Assembly: GCA_017627275.1 (NCBI GenBank)
Contig: JAGAHC010000056.1
Span: forward strand, 16,204-80,203
Direction: 5' to 3'
From: Lachnospiraceae bacterium
GTDB taxonomy: Bacteria; Bacillota; Clostridia; Lachnospirales; Lachnospiraceae
DNA length: 64,000 nt
In this document: positions 34,676 to 44,698 of the stretch, piece by piece
How positions within the stretch are numbered: the first letter of the stretch is position 1
Layout of the letters: each line of letters begins with the position of its first letter
The notes under the pieces: model-generated
The model's database searches: none
Seen by the model: only the letters and a program-made list of their open reading frames with translations
Told to the model about the DNA's origin: nothing
Translations under genes and position numbers: made by a program

Positions 34676-35814
34676 GTGAAGCTTTATACAGGCTCCTTTC
34701 GATGGAGGGGCTGGGAAGCAGGAGCCTCATGGGACTGCTTACGGGCGAAGATGCGTTGCCCGCGGAAGAAGTCCTCGCACTGACGGACAGGGAACTTAAA
34801 AAGTATTGCGTGGAACGGCTGGGAGAGAGTGCCCGCGCTTTGCGCGCAGCGCACCTGATTACAGCCTGCAGAAAGAATCCCGCAGGCGATTCCTTACAGA
34901 GGCTGCAGGAAAAGGAGATCTCTCTTGTCACATGGAATGACAAAGACTACCCCGAACGACTGCGGGACATCCCCGACCCGCCCTTTGCGCTGTATTACAG
35001 GGGAGCGCTTCCTTCGGACAGGAGGCCGTCCGTTGCCATCGTCGGTTCCCGCATGCCGTCCCCCTACGGCAGAAGCGAAGCGGTCCGCTTTGCGAAGGGA
35101 CTTGCCGATATGGGGTTCCAGATCATCTCCGGTATGGCCAGGGGGATCGACGGGATCGCCGGGATGGAAGCGGCCATGACGGGGAAGAATGCTTCCTTTG
35201 CGGTGCTGGGGAGCGGCGTGGATGTCTGCTACCCCAAAGAAAACAGGGCGCTCTATGACCGGCTGATCAGGGAGGGAGGCGTCCTTTCCGAATATATACC
35301 GGGGACGCAGCCGAAAGCATCGCTCTTTCCGCCGCGCAACCGGATTATCAGCGCGCTCTCCGATGCGCTGTTGGTGGTGGAAGCCAAACAGAAGAGCGGG
35401 ACCATGATCACCGTCGATATGTCGCTCGAACAGGGCAGAGATGTCTTTGCGGTACCTGGCAGAAACAATGACGCAACCAGTGCGGGATGCAACAGTCTGA
35501 TCGCGCAGGGGGCTCAGATCGCGATCTCTCCGATACAGTTTCTGGAACTGTACGGGAGTGTCCGCCCAAAGAAAAAGGAGGAAGACACAGCCGGGACGCA
35601 GGAAGAGATGCGGCTTTTGGCCGACCCTCTGGAGGATGCGCTGTATGCGCTTCTTTCTTCACAGGAGGTGACGGAAACGGAAGCGCTGCGGGAAGAAGCA
35701 CAAAAGCGTCTGCACAAAGAGGTGGGCGCCGGTGAAATGTCCGCGGCGCTCTTAAGCCTGCAGTTAAAGCACCTTGTAAAGGAAGAGGGAGTGGGGTATT
35801 ACCGCAGAGAATAG
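34672..35814 (+). CDS. dprA: DNA-processing protein DprA
   Basis: DprA loads RecA on incoming single-stranded DNA in transformation. The 380-residue product has a short N-terminal helical (SAM-like) domain, the Rossmann core with VAIVGSRMPSPYGR, ISGMARGIDG, LGSGVDVCYP and FPPRNRIISALSD, and a C-terminal winged-helix region (about 315-380). The start is a GTG overlapping the comM stop. Loss of RecA function, if the recA stop is real, would leave DprA without its partner. Confidence 0.95.
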   Translation: MSEALYRLLSMEGLGSRSLMGLLTGEDALPAEEVLALTDRELKKYCVERLGESARALRAAHLITACRKNPAGDSLQRLQEKEISLVTWNDKDYPERLRDIPDPPFALYYRGALPSDRRPSVAIVGSRMPSPYGRSEAVRFAKGLADMGFQIISGMARGIDGIAGMEAAMTGKNASFAVLGSGVDVCYPKENRALYDRLIREGGVLSEYIPGTQPKASLFPPRNRIISALSDALLVVEAKQKSGTMITVDMSLEQGRDVFAVPGRNNDATSAGCNSLIAQGAQIAISPIQFLELYGSVRPKKKEEDTAGTQEEMRLLADPLEDALYALLSSQEVTETEALREEAQKRLHKEVGAGEMSAALLSLQLKHLVKEEGVGYYRRE

Positions 35815-35816
35815 AA

Positions 35817-35845
35817 TTGCATATTTTATCAAACGTGACTAGAAT
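35817..35845 (+). promoter_or_regulatory. Promoter of hisS-aspS
   Basis: TTGCAT (35817-35822) and TAGAAT (35840-35845) are 17 bases apart, with a leader of about 42 bases before hisS. The leader is too short for a T-box. The pair TAGAATAA (35840-35847) and TTATTCTA (near 35867) could form a weak stem. Confidence 0.6.
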
Positions 35846-35893
35846 AAGACAATCAGCAAATATCATTTATTCTAAAGAAGGACGAGGAATACT

Positions 35894-37144
35894 ATGGGCT
35901 TAAAAAAGACACCCGCCAACGGTATGCGGGATATTCTGCCGCGCGAAATGGAGATCAGGGATTATCTGATCTCTCTGATCAAAAAGACGTATTCGGAATT
36001 CGGCTTTTTGTCCATCGAAACACCCTGCATTGAAAACATCGAGAACCTTACCAGCAAACAGGGCGGAGAGAACGAAAAACTGATCTTTAAGATCTTAAAA
36101 CGCGGCGAGAAGTTAAATCTTGCGGACGCGAAGAACGAAAGCGACTTGACGGACTTAGGACTGCGCTATGACCTGACCGTTCCGATGGTGCGTTACTATG
36201 CCAACCACGAGAACGAACTGCCGACCCCGTTCAAGGTCCTGCAGATGGGCAATGTCTGGCGTGCGGACAGACCGCAGAAGGGCCGCTATCGTCAGTTTAT
36301 GCAGTGCGATATCGACATCATCGGCGAGGGGACAAACCTTGCGGAGATTGAACTGATCCTTGCGACGACGACGGCGCTTGACCGCATGGGATTCAAAAAC
36401 TTCCAGATCCGTATCAATGAACGCCGCCTCTTAAAAGGCATGGCTGCCTACTGCGGATTTACGGAAGAAGAATACGACGGTGTGTTTATTAACCTTGATA
36501 AGCTGGATAAGATCGGGATCGACGGCGTCCGCGCCGAACTGACCGAAGAAGGGTATGACGCCGAAAAGATCGACCGCTACATTGCTCTGTTCGAAGGCAT
36601 GGAAAAGGCGGAGGATAAACTGCAGTATCTGAAGAATACGATCTCCGGTTCCATGGAAGAGGATGTCATCCCGAATCTCCAGGAGACCATCCGGATGGTG
36701 GATGAAGTCAAGACGGCGAAGTTTGAAATGGTCTTTGACCCCTCCATCGTACGCGGGATGAGCTACTATACCGGAACGATCTTTGAGATCGCCATGCCGG
36801 AACTGGGGATCAGCTGCGGCGGCGGCGGAAGATATGACAAGATGGTCGGACGTTTTATCGACAAGGACCTTCCGGCCTGCGGCCTTTCCATCGGCTTCGA
36901 AAGGATCCTGCTGATCCTGATGGAACAGGGATTCGAGATCCCCGGGAAACCGGAAAAGGTGGCCTACCTTCTTGACAAGGGCGTGACCGGAGACAAGCTC
37001 ACGGAAGTCTTTGCAAAGGCGAAGGCGGAGCGGGAAGACGGGACAAACGTCCAGATTCTCAGCATGATGAAGAACAAGAAATTCCAGAAGCAGCAGTTGT
37101 CCGCGCAGGGCTACGAGCGCTTTGAGGAATTCTACGCAGACTAA
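35894..37144 (+). CDS. hisS: Histidyl-tRNA synthetase
   Basis: HisS charges tRNA-His. The 416-residue class II enzyme has motif 1 around FLSIETPCIENIE, motif 2 with MGNVWRADRPQKGRYRQF, the histidine motif YYTGTIFEIA and motif 3 LSIGFERIL. The C-terminal anticodon-binding domain is short. The start is ATG 35894 behind GAAGGACGAGG. It is followed 29 bases later by aspS, a common synthetase pair in Clostridia. Confidence 0.95.
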   Translation: MGLKKTPANGMRDILPREMEIRDYLISLIKKTYSEFGFLSIETPCIENIENLTSKQGGENEKLIFKILKRGEKLNLADAKNESDLTDLGLRYDLTVPMVRYYANHENELPTPFKVLQMGNVWRADRPQKGRYRQFMQCDIDIIGEGTNLAEIELILATTTALDRMGFKNFQIRINERRLLKGMAAYCGFTEEEYDGVFINLDKLDKIGIDGVRAELTEEGYDAEKIDRYIALFEGMEKAEDKLQYLKNTISGSMEEDVIPNLQETIRMVDEVKTAKFEMVFDPSIVRGMSYYTGTIFEIAMPELGISCGGGGRYDKMVGRFIDKDLPACGLSIGFERILLILMEQGFEIPGKPEKVAYLLDKGVTGDKLTEVFAKAKAEREDGTNVQILSMMKNKKFQKQQLSAQGYERFEEFYAD

Positions 37145-37173
37145 ACAGAACATACACAGAAGGAGACAGATAC

Positions 37174-38988
37174 ATGATGCAGGGAAGGACACATACCTGT
37201 GGCGCTTTGCGGATCGGGGATGTCGGAGAAAAAGTCACTCTTTCCGGATGGCTTGAAAACATGCGGATCGTGTCGGCGGGACTGGCATTTATCGTCATTC
37301 GCGATTTTTACGGCACAACACAGATTGTTGCGGAGGACGAGGAGACCGTCGGCCGCTTCAAGGAGATCGTAAAGGAGTCGACCATTCAGGTCACGGGTGT
37401 GGTGCGCGAGCGCTCCAGCAAAAACCCTAACCTGGAGACCGGAGACATCGAGGTCGTGCCGGAGAGCGTTACGGTCCTGGGCGCCTGCAGATACAGCGAA
37501 CTGCCTTTTGAGATCAGACACAGCAGAGAGGCGGACGAGCAGGCAAGGCTCAAATACCGGTATCTGGACCTTCGGAATCCGGATGTGAAAAAGAACATCG
37601 TCCTGCGGCATGAGGTGATCCATGCCCTGCGGGAAGCCATGATCGCGCACGACTTTCTGGAGATCACGACGCCGATCTTAACGGCTTCTTCTCCGGAGGG
37701 CGCCAGAGACTACCTGGTGCCGGCCAGAAAACATCCCGGAAAGTTTTACGCGCTGCCCCAGGCGCCGCAGCAGTTCAAGCAGCTTCTGATGGTGTCGGGG
37801 ATCGACCGCTATTTCCAGATCGCGCCCTGCTTTCGCGACGAGGACGCCAGAGGCGACCGCTCGCCCGGCGAGTTTTATCAGCTCGATATGGAAATGAGTT
37901 TTGCGACGAAGGAAGATGTCTTCTCTGTGATTGAAGACGTGTTCCCGCCGGTCTTTGAGAAATTCGGCACCTATGACAGGGCAAGCAAGGCGCCCTTCCT
38001 GCGCATTCCCTATCTGCAGGCGATGCAGGAATACGGAACGGACAAACCGGACCTCCGCATCGATTTGAAGGTGCAGGATGCGACAGGTGTTTTGACAGAC
38101 TGTGGGTTCGGTCCGTTTGCTTCAAAGGCGGAAGACGGGACAGAGACGAAGGTCGCCATCAAGGCGGTCGTCGTTTCCGACTTCACTGGAACGAGAAAGC
38201 AGATCGACCAGATGCTTGCCGACATCGAGGTGCAGGCGGGCGTAAAGCCCTACTGGTTCCGCGTGGACGAAAACGGCGAGATCGTCGGCGGGATTGCCAA
38301 ATTCGTGCAGCCTGTTGCTGACAAGGTAAAGGAAGCGCTGTCTGTGAAAAACGGTGACTTTGTAGTGGTCACCGTCGGTAAGGAACTCGCCGCCTTAAAG
38401 ACGGCAGGGGTTGCCATCAAACTGATCGGGGCATCTGTCCCCGGTCATATGGATAAAGAGCAGTATGCCTTCTGCTGGATCGTCGACTTCCCGATGTATG
38501 AGATCGGAGAGGAATCCGGTGAGATGGAATTCTGCCACAATCCGTTCTCGATGCCGAGCGGCGGACTGGACATCCTTCTGAAGGCGGAGCGGGGAGAAAT
38601 CGATCCGCTGACCATCATGGCTGATCAGTACGACCTCGTTGTCAACGGGATCGAACTGTCTTCCGGAGCAGTCAGAAATCATGACCCGGAGATCATGGTG
38701 AAGGCGTTTGAGATGGTGGGGCTTGGCGAAGAAGACGTCAAAGCCAAGTTCCCGGCAATGTATAACGCATTCTGCTACGGGGCGCCGCCCCACGCCGGCA
38801 TTGCGCCCGGGATCGACAGGATCATGATGCTGCTTGCGGCGGAGGAGACCATCCGGGAGATCATTCCTTTCCCGATGAACAAAAACGCGCAGGATGTGAT
38901 GATGGGAGCACCCGGCGAAGTAACTGACAAACAGCTGGAAGAATTGAACATCATGGTGACTCTGAAAGAAAAAGATGAGAACCTATGA
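37174..38988 (+). CDS. aspS: Aspartyl-tRNA synthetase
   Basis: AspS charges tRNA-Asp (or also tRNA-Asn if non-discriminating). The 604-residue bacterial-type enzyme has an N-terminal OB fold (1-105), motif 1 near FLEITTPILT, motif 2 CFRDEDARGDRSP, the bacterial GAD insertion (about 290-420) and motif 3 GIAPGIDRIMML. The start is ATG 37174 behind AAGGAGAC. Its stop overlaps the ECF S-component start (ATGA). Confidence 0.95.
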   Translation: MMQGRTHTCGALRIGDVGEKVTLSGWLENMRIVSAGLAFIVIRDFYGTTQIVAEDEETVGRFKEIVKESTIQVTGVVRERSSKNPNLETGDIEVVPESVTVLGACRYSELPFEIRHSREADEQARLKYRYLDLRNPDVKKNIVLRHEVIHALREAMIAHDFLEITTPILTASSPEGARDYLVPARKHPGKFYALPQAPQQFKQLLMVSGIDRYFQIAPCFRDEDARGDRSPGEFYQLDMEMSFATKEDVFSVIEDVFPPVFEKFGTYDRASKAPFLRIPYLQAMQEYGTDKPDLRIDLKVQDATGVLTDCGFGPFASKAEDGTETKVAIKAVVVSDFTGTRKQIDQMLADIEVQAGVKPYWFRVDENGEIVGGIAKFVQPVADKVKEALSVKNGDFVVVTVGKELAALKTAGVAIKLIGASVPGHMDKEQYAFCWIVDFPMYEIGEESGEMEFCHNPFSMPSGGLDILLKAERGEIDPLTIMADQYDLVVNGIELSSGAVRNHDPEIMVKAFEMVGLGEEDVKAKFPAMYNAFCYGAPPHAGIAPGIDRIMMLLAAEETIREIIPFPMNKNAQDVMMGAPGEVTDKQLEELNIMVTLKEKDENL

Positions 38989-39524
38989 GTAAAAATGAAA
39001 TCAAAAAAATGATCCTTGCGGCGCTCTTTGTCGCCATCGGACTGGTCCTTCCGTTTTTTACGGGACAGATCCCGCAGATCGGGAAGATGCTCTCTCCGAT
39101 GCACATTCCGGTATTTTTGAGCGGCTTCGTCTGCGGCTGGCAGTACGGCCTCCTGGTCGGATTTATCACACCGCTGCTGCGCTCGGTCCTGTTCGGCATG
39201 CCGGTCCTTTTTCCTTCGGCCATCGGCATGGCTTTTGAGCTGGCCACCTACGGGCTGGTAACCGGCCTCCTGTACAGACTTCTTCCGCAGAAGAAGGCGT
39301 CTTCGGTCTATCTCACACTGATCGTTGCCATGCTCCTCGGACGCGTGGTCTGGGGCATCGCCAGCATCATCCTGTACGGGATCCAGGGAAAAGCGTTTAC
39401 GCTGGAACTGTTCGTCGCCGGCGGCTTTATCAATGCCATCCCCGGCATCATTCTGCACCTGATCCTCGTGCCGGCGATCGTCTTTGCCCTCGAAAAAGCA
39501 GGCGTCATGCCTGACCGCAGCTAA
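38985..39524 (+). CDS. ECF transporter S component
   Basis: A 179-residue membrane protein with about six helices, fitting the size and shape of energy-coupling-factor substrate-binding subunits. The segments LSPMHIPVFLSGFVCGWQYGL (shown in part) and VGFITPLLRSVLFGMP place it near the S-component group often tied to pantothenate or similar vitamins. The substrate cannot be decided. ECF ATPase and T subunits are not in the window, so it would share a common module. It overlaps aspS by four bases. Confidence 0.82.
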   Translation: MSKNEIKKMILAALFVAIGLVLPFFTGQIPQIGKMLSPMHIPVFLSGFVCGWQYGLLVGFITPLLRSVLFGMPVLFPSAIGMAFELATYGLVTGLLYRLLPQKKASSVYLTLIVAMLLGRVVWGIASIILYGIQGKAFTLELFVAGGFINAIPGIILHLILVPAIVFALEKAGVMPDRS

Positions 39525-39546
39525 CAGGAATAAAAAGGTCTGTCTC

Positions 39547-40176
39547 TCAGGGAAGTAAAGGAACGACTCGAAGGATAAGGTCCTGCGGAAGAGAGGCTGC
39601 GCAGACGGCGCACGTAAAGTGCTCACCGCAGAGAGAAGGTTCCGTGAATACGGCGGTGTCCGTCCTGAAGACGGCGTCGCCTTCTTTGACGGAAAGAGAG
39701 GAAGAAAGCGTGCTTCTGACAAGACCCTGTGAGAGCAGGACCTCGGAACAAAAGCCCTGCTTCATGCCAAGCCCCGTCCATTTGGCATAGGCTTCCTTTA
39801 CGGCCCACAGCCGAAAGAAAAGCCTCTCTTTTTCCGCTTCGTCCCGCGCCTTTGCAAGCAGTTCCTTTTCACTTTCGGAAAAAAAACGTGCGGCAATCGC
39901 AGAAGGCGTCTTCTTCAGCGGGCGGATCTCCTGAAGGTCGAATCCGACCGGCGCGGAGAAAGAAAGCGCCATACCGAGAAGATCTCCGGAGTGGGACAGA
40001 CTGAAAAACACTTCTCCGTCCGGAAAATAAGGCTTTCCGTTTTCCGTGCGCGGAAGCGATGCATACTCTGCGGGAGAGGAAAGGACCTCCGCGAGGATTC
40101 CCGAAGCTGCTTTCCGGATCCGCTCCCGTTTTTCTTCATGACAGGGACACTGCCCCTTTTCCTTCGATTTCTCCAT
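39547..40176 (-). CDS. Sfp-type 4'-phosphopantetheinyl transferase
   Basis: This enzyme transfers phosphopantetheine from CoA to acyl or peptidyl carrier proteins. The 209-residue minus-strand product has the core motifs GKPYF, FSLSHSGD, the metal-binding VGFDLQEIR and the WAVKEAYAKWTG helix. It is slightly shorter than most Sfp proteins, mainly at the N-terminus, and no strong ribosome site precedes ATG 40176. No carrier protein or synthetase cluster is nearby. It is convergent with the ECF gene and divergent from secDF. Confidence 0.88.
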   Translation of the reverse strand: MEKSKEKGQCPCHEEKRERIRKAASGILAEVLSSPAEYASLPRTENGKPYFPDGEVFFSLSHSGDLLGMALSFSAPVGFDLQEIRPLKKTPSAIAARFFSESEKELLAKARDEAEKERLFFRLWAVKEAYAKWTGLGMKQGFCSEVLLSQGLVRSTLSSSLSVKEGDAVFRTDTAVFTEPSLCGEHFTCAVCAASLPQDLILRVVPLLP

Positions 40177-40186
40177 GTTGATCTGC

Positions 40187-40258
40187 TTTTAAAGCCACTT
40201 TGCCCTGAGGCGGCACGCATTGCAATACCCCATAATAATAGGAAATCAGGCTTTAAAA
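40187..40258. repeat. Widely spaced 10-bp inverted repeat between divergent genes
   Basis: TTTTAAAGCC (40187-40196) and GGCTTTAAAA (40249-40258) are exact reverse complements 52 bases apart in the divergent region. The right arm touches the likely -35 of secDF. It could be a paired operator site or chance. Confidence 0.4.
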
Positions 40259-40279
40259 CACAACCACTTGTGCTATAAT
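40252..40279 (+). promoter_or_regulatory. Extended -10 promoter of secDF
   Basis: TGCTATAAT (40271-40279) is a perfect extended -10; the -35 (TTTAAA, 40252-40257) is weak at 16 bases. It lies 44 bases before the secDF ATG. Confidence 0.6.
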
Positions 40280-40322
40280 GAGAGTTTGTGAAAACAGTTT
40301 TTCTGAAAGGATCTTGGAAGGA

Positions 40323-42725
40323 ATGAAAAAAACAACAGCCATTATCGCACTGATCGCCATGCTGGTCTGCCTGGGACTGGTAGACGGCTACGCAGGCAAC
40401 CTGATCTATCAGGATATCACGAATGACGCGAGAAACGTCAAACTGGGCCTGGATCTCGCAGGCGGCGTCAGCGTGACCTATCAGGTGGCGGGGGAGCAGA
40501 CCCCGACCGAAGAAGACCTTGCTGACACGCAGGAAAAGCTCCAGATGCGTGCGGAGAGTTTCTCCACGGAGGCACAGGTCTACAGAGAAGGAAATGACAG
40601 AATCACCGTGGAGATCCCGGGTGAGACCGACGCGGATGCCGTGCTGGCCAACCTCGGAAGCCCCGGTTCTTTGTACTTTATCAGAGAAAAAGACAACAAC
40701 GGCAATGACAACTATTCCCAGCAGGTCATCACGAATCCGGACGGTTCTTCCACCGTCGGGATGAACATCACACGGACCATCCAGGAAATGGTCATGGACG
40801 GAAGCGTTGTCTTAAACGGCTCCGATGTGGCAAACGCATCCGGCGCCTATCAGCAGGACCAGGTGACGGGCTCCAATACACCGGTCGTAGAGCTGAGCTT
40901 TACGGACGAGGGCACCAAGAAGTTTGCGGAAGCAACGACCGCGGCATATCAGGCCGGAGAGACCATCGGCATTTACTATGACGGACGGATCATTTCCTAT
41001 CCGACTGTCAACGAACCCATCACCGGCGGCAAGGCCGTCATCCAGGGAATGGGTACCATCCAGGCGGCACAGCAGCTGGCTTCCATGATCCGTATCGGCG
41101 GTCTGAAGGTGGAACTGGAAGAACTGCGTTCCAACGTCGTCGGCGCGCAGCTCGGACAAAACGCCATCAGCACCAGCTTAAAGGCCGGCGCGCTCGGCCT
41201 GATTCTGGTCATGATCTTTATGATCGTGATGTACCTTTGCATGGGTGTTGCGGCAGACCTTGCGCTGCTTCTGTATACGGGACTGATCATTCTGATTCTG
41301 TCCGGCTTCTCGATTACCCTGACGCTGCCCGGCATTGCCGGTATCCTGCTGTCCATCGGTATGGCGGTGGATGCCAACGTCATCATCTTTGCCCGAATCA
41401 GAGAAGAACTCCGGAACGGCGTTGTCGTCAGACAGGCCATTAAGAAGGGATACAGCAAGGCGCTGTCCTCCATCATTGACGGAAACGTGACGACCCTGAT
41501 CGCGGCGGCGGTTCTTGCGGTATTGGGCTCCGGCTCCATCCGCGGATTTGCCATCACGCTTGCCATCGGTATCGTCCTGTCCATGATCACGGCGCTCTTT
41601 GTTACCCGGTTCATTATGTTCATCATGTACTCCCTGGGACTGCAGGATCCGAAATACTACGGGCTCGGGAAGGAACCGAAGACCATCGACTTTATCGGCA
41701 AACGCAAGATCTTTTTTGCGCTTTCGCTGTGCATCATCCTGGCAGGTTTTGCCGCGATGGGAATGAATAAGGCAAACATCGGAAGAAGCCTCAACTTCAG
41801 CCTGGACTTTGTCGGCGGAACCTCTACCGATGTGACGTTTGCGGAAAAATACACATTAGAAGAACTCAATGACAAGGTGGTGCCGGTCTTTTCGGAGATC
41901 ACCGGAGATTCTGACGTACAGGTGCAGCAGGTCAAGGACTCGACCGGTGATGTAACGGGAGAGGTCATCTTCAAGACCAGGATGCTGACCCAGGAAGAAA
42001 GAGACGCTTTAAGTGATGCGCTGGAAGAACAGTTTGGTGTCGACCAGAATTCGCTCCTTACGGAAACCATCAGCTCGACCATCAGTTCCGAGATGCGCAG
42101 AGATGCCGTCATCGCGGTGGTCGTTGCACTCATCGCCATGCTGCTTTACATCTGGTTCCGCTTTAAGGATATCCGGTTCGGTGCTTCTTCGGTTCTCGCG
42201 CTGGCGCACGACGTGCTTGTAGTGCTTGCCTGCTATGCGTTCCTGAGGATCTCCGTGGGATCGACCTTTATCGCCTGCATGCTGACCATTGTCGGTTACT
42301 CCATCAACGCGACCATCGTTATCTTTGACAGAATGCGGGAGAACCTGCGGGGCAACCGCAAGGCGGATCTGAAGGATCTGGTCAACACCTCCGTTTCGCA
42401 GACTCTTACCAGAAGCCTGTTCACGTCCTTGACGACCTTCTTTGTCGTGCTGGCGCTCTTTATCTTCGGCGTGGCAAGCATCCGTGACTTTGCGCTGCCC
42501 ATCATGGTCGGCATCGTCAGCGGCGCTTACTCCTCTGTCTGCCTGGCGGGTCCCGTCTGGTACGTGCTGCGGAACCGCATCGGCGGAAACAGCGAAAACA
42601 TCCTGGGCGGAAAACTCGAACAGGAGGAAGAGGAGATCGATACTTCCGCGATGACCAAAGAAGAAGTGAAGGCTTTAAAGAAAAAGAAGATCAAAGACAA
42701 AAACCGCGCCAAGATCTCGGTTTGA
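40323..42725 (+). CDS. secDF: SecDF fusion protein, protein translocation accessory subunit
   Basis: SecDF uses the proton motive force to complete export of proteins through SecYEG. SecD and SecF are fused in one 800-residue chain, as in Bacillus. SecD half: N-terminal helix, LGLDLAGGVS, the large P1 region (about 40-275), then five helices with AVDANVIIFARIREE. SecF half: from about residue 470 with NFSLDFVGGTS and a second helix bundle containing NATIVIFDRMRENL. The start is ATG 40323 behind TGGAAGGA; the frame extends to 40278 but lacks a ribosome site there. Confidence 0.95.
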   Translation: MKKTTAIIALIAMLVCLGLVDGYAGNLIYQDITNDARNVKLGLDLAGGVSVTYQVAGEQTPTEEDLADTQEKLQMRAESFSTEAQVYREGNDRITVEIPGETDADAVLANLGSPGSLYFIREKDNNGNDNYSQQVITNPDGSSTVGMNITRTIQEMVMDGSVVLNGSDVANASGAYQQDQVTGSNTPVVELSFTDEGTKKFAEATTAAYQAGETIGIYYDGRIISYPTVNEPITGGKAVIQGMGTIQAAQQLASMIRIGGLKVELEELRSNVVGAQLGQNAISTSLKAGALGLILVMIFMIVMYLCMGVAADLALLLYTGLIILILSGFSITLTLPGIAGILLSIGMAVDANVIIFARIREELRNGVVVRQAIKKGYSKALSSIIDGNVTTLIAAAVLAVLGSGSIRGFAITLAIGIVLSMITALFVTRFIMFIMYSLGLQDPKYYGLGKEPKTIDFIGKRKIFFALSLCIILAGFAAMGMNKANIGRSLNFSLDFVGGTSTDVTFAEKYTLEELNDKVVPVFSEITGDSDVQVQQVKDSTGDVTGEVIFKTRMLTQEERDALSDALEEQFGVDQNSLLTETISSTISSEMRRDAVIAVVVALIAMLLYIWFRFKDIRFGASSVLALAHDVLVVLACYAFLRISVGSTFIACMLTIVGYSINATIVIFDRMRENLRGNRKADLKDLVNTSVSQTLTRSLFTSLTTFFVVLALFIFGVASIRDFALPIMVGIVSGAYSSVCLAGPVWYVLRNRIGGNSENILGGKLEQEEEEIDTSAMTKEEVKALKKKKIKDKNRAKISV

Positions 42726-42728
42726 TCG

Positions 42729-44510
42729 ATGTCAAAATGGATGGTTTCCGCCAAAAAGGCGGACTTTGAGAAAATAGCAGAAACCTTTCAGATTTCCCCC
42801 GTCCTGGCCAGGCTCCTCGTAAACAGAGGACTGACCACGGAGAGGGAAATCTCCTATTATCTGGAAGGGAAGATGGCGGATCTCCATGCGCCCGCCCTGC
42901 TTCCGGATGCCGAAAAGGCAGCCGGGATCTTAAGGGACAAGATCCATGCCGGAAAGAAGATCTGCATCATCGGCGACTATGACGTGGACGGGATCTGCGC
43001 GTCGCATATTCTCTCCCATGTCCTGCAGCGTCTGGGGGCCGATGTGGAGACGATGCTGCCGGACCGGATCACGGACGGCTACGGCATGAACCAGCGCATG
43101 GTGACGGAAGCCTGCACAAGAGGGGTGGATACGATCCTGACCTGCGACAACGGGATTGCAGCCTCGGTCCCCATCAAGGTCGCAAAGCAGCTGAAGCTGA
43201 CTGTGATCGTGACCGACCATCACGAAGTTCCCTTTGAGATTACACAGGACGGCGAAAGGAAACAGATCCTGCCGCCCGCCGATGCCATCGTCAATCCCAA
43301 GGTCATATCGGAAGAGGGCGTCTATCCGTTCCCGGAGATCTGCGGCGCTCTCGTCGCCTATAAGCTGATGGATCTGTTGATGAAGCAGATGCTCGTAGGA
43401 GACCGGGAAGACATCCTGCGTTCCCTTTCTCCGTTTGCCGCCATGGCAACGATCTGTGATGTGATGCCGCTTGTCAGTGAAAACCGGATCATCGTAAAGG
43501 AAGGTCTGCGGGAGATGCCAAAGACCGACAACGCCGGACTGCAGGCGCTGCTTGAGGTGACGGAGTTAAACGGCAAAGAGATCTCTGCCTATCATACCGG
43601 CTTTATCCTCGGCCCCTGCCTCAATGCATCCGGCCGCCTGGACAATGCCATCCGGGCCTTTTCGTTATTTCATACTAAGACAAGAGAAGAAGCACTCAAG
43701 GCGGCGCAGGAATTAAAGGACTTAAACGACAGCCGCAAGAGCATGACGTTAAAGGGCGTGGAGCTTGCGGAAAAGAGCATCGAAGCGGGACACCTTCTGG
43801 AAAACAACGTCCTGGTCGTCTACCTTCCTTCGACGCACGAATCCCTGGCGGGGATCATCGCGGGGAGGCTCAAGGAAAAGTATTCCTGCCCGGTCTTTGT
43901 TCTGACTGATGCCGAAGACGGCCTGATCAAGGGGAGCGGCCGTTCCATCGAAAGCTATGACATGTACGCGGAACTCTCGGCCGTCAGCGACCTCTTCGTG
44001 CGCTTCGGCGGACACAAGATGGCGGCGGGACTGACGCTGGAAAAAAAGAACATGGCGCAGTTCATCAAACGGATCAATGAGAACTGTACCCTGACGCCGG
44101 CGGACATGGAGGCGGTCATCCATATCGATATGGAACTGCCGCCCGGACTCTTTACCATTGAGACGGTGAAGGAGTTTGCGAAGCTGGAACCCTGCGGGAA
44201 AGAAAACGAACGCCCCGTATTTGCGACAAGAGATCTGCTGATCAGAGAGATCCGCATCATGGGGAAGACGAGGAATGTCGCGAAACTCCTGTGCAGGGAT
44301 CAGACGGGGAAAAACGTGGAGTGCATGTATTTTTCCGATCCTTCCGGTCTGGAGTTCACACTGGACAACGCATTCGGAGAGGGAACGTTTGAGAGACTTC
44401 TCTTAGGAAGCGGGACACAGGTCAGGGTGAAGATGGCGTTTTATCCGGGTATTAACGAGTGGCGGGGAGAGGAGAACCTGCAGTTTGTGATCGTCGATCT
44501 GCAGCCATAG
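42729..44510 (+). CDS. recJ: Single-stranded-DNA exonuclease RecJ
   Basis: RecJ degrades single-stranded DNA 5' to 3' in recombination and repair. The 593-residue product carries the DHH family motifs: IGDYDVDGICAS, TCDNGIA, VTDHHEVP and the DHHA1 GGHKMAAGLTL, plus a C-terminal OB region. It starts three bases after secDF and ends in an intrinsic terminator, so secDF-recJ form one unit. Confidence 0.94.
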   Translation: MSKWMVSAKKADFEKIAETFQISPVLARLLVNRGLTTEREISYYLEGKMADLHAPALLPDAEKAAGILRDKIHAGKKICIIGDYDVDGICASHILSHVLQRLGADVETMLPDRITDGYGMNQRMVTEACTRGVDTILTCDNGIAASVPIKVAKQLKLTVIVTDHHEVPFEITQDGERKQILPPADAIVNPKVISEEGVYPFPEICGALVAYKLMDLLMKQMLVGDREDILRSLSPFAAMATICDVMPLVSENRIIVKEGLREMPKTDNAGLQALLEVTELNGKEISAYHTGFILGPCLNASGRLDNAIRAFSLFHTKTREEALKAAQELKDLNDSRKSMTLKGVELAEKSIEAGHLLENNVLVVYLPSTHESLAGIIAGRLKEKYSCPVFVLTDAEDGLIKGSGRSIESYDMYAELSAVSDLFVRFGGHKMAAGLTLEKKNMAQFIKRINENCTLTPADMEAVIHIDMELPPGLFTIETVKEFAKLEPCGKENERPVFATRDLLIREIRIMGKTRNVAKLLCRDQTGKNVECMYFSDPSGLEFTLDNAFGEGTFERLLLGSGTQVRVKMAFYPGINEWRGEENLQFVIVDLQP

Positions 44511-44511
44511 C

Positions 44512-44547
44512 AGAAACGGGAACAGCTGCCTGTTCCCGTTTCTTTTT
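44512..44547 (+). terminator. Intrinsic terminator of secDF-recJ
   Basis: AGAAACGGGAACAG (44512-44525) pairs perfectly over 14 bp with 44530-44543 around a four-base loop, followed by TTTTT. The remaining 150 bases before murE contain AT-rich sequence with TATACT-like elements but no promoter I can place with confidence. Confidence 0.92.
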
Positions 44548-44698
44548 CATTCTTATGAGGGGGGAGATAGTGAATGTTGTTCTCTACCTGTACTATACTA
44601 TAGGATGTAAATGTGTGTAGAATATGTACGCAGCCTTAGGTTTTTCTTAACTTTCTTAAATAAAAATAAACTGATTTTACGGGAGAAGAAGACAGCTT

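Noticed and set aside
35815-35893. T-box riboswitch before hisS
   Set aside because: The leader after the promoter is only about 42 bases and contains no T-box sequence or terminator.
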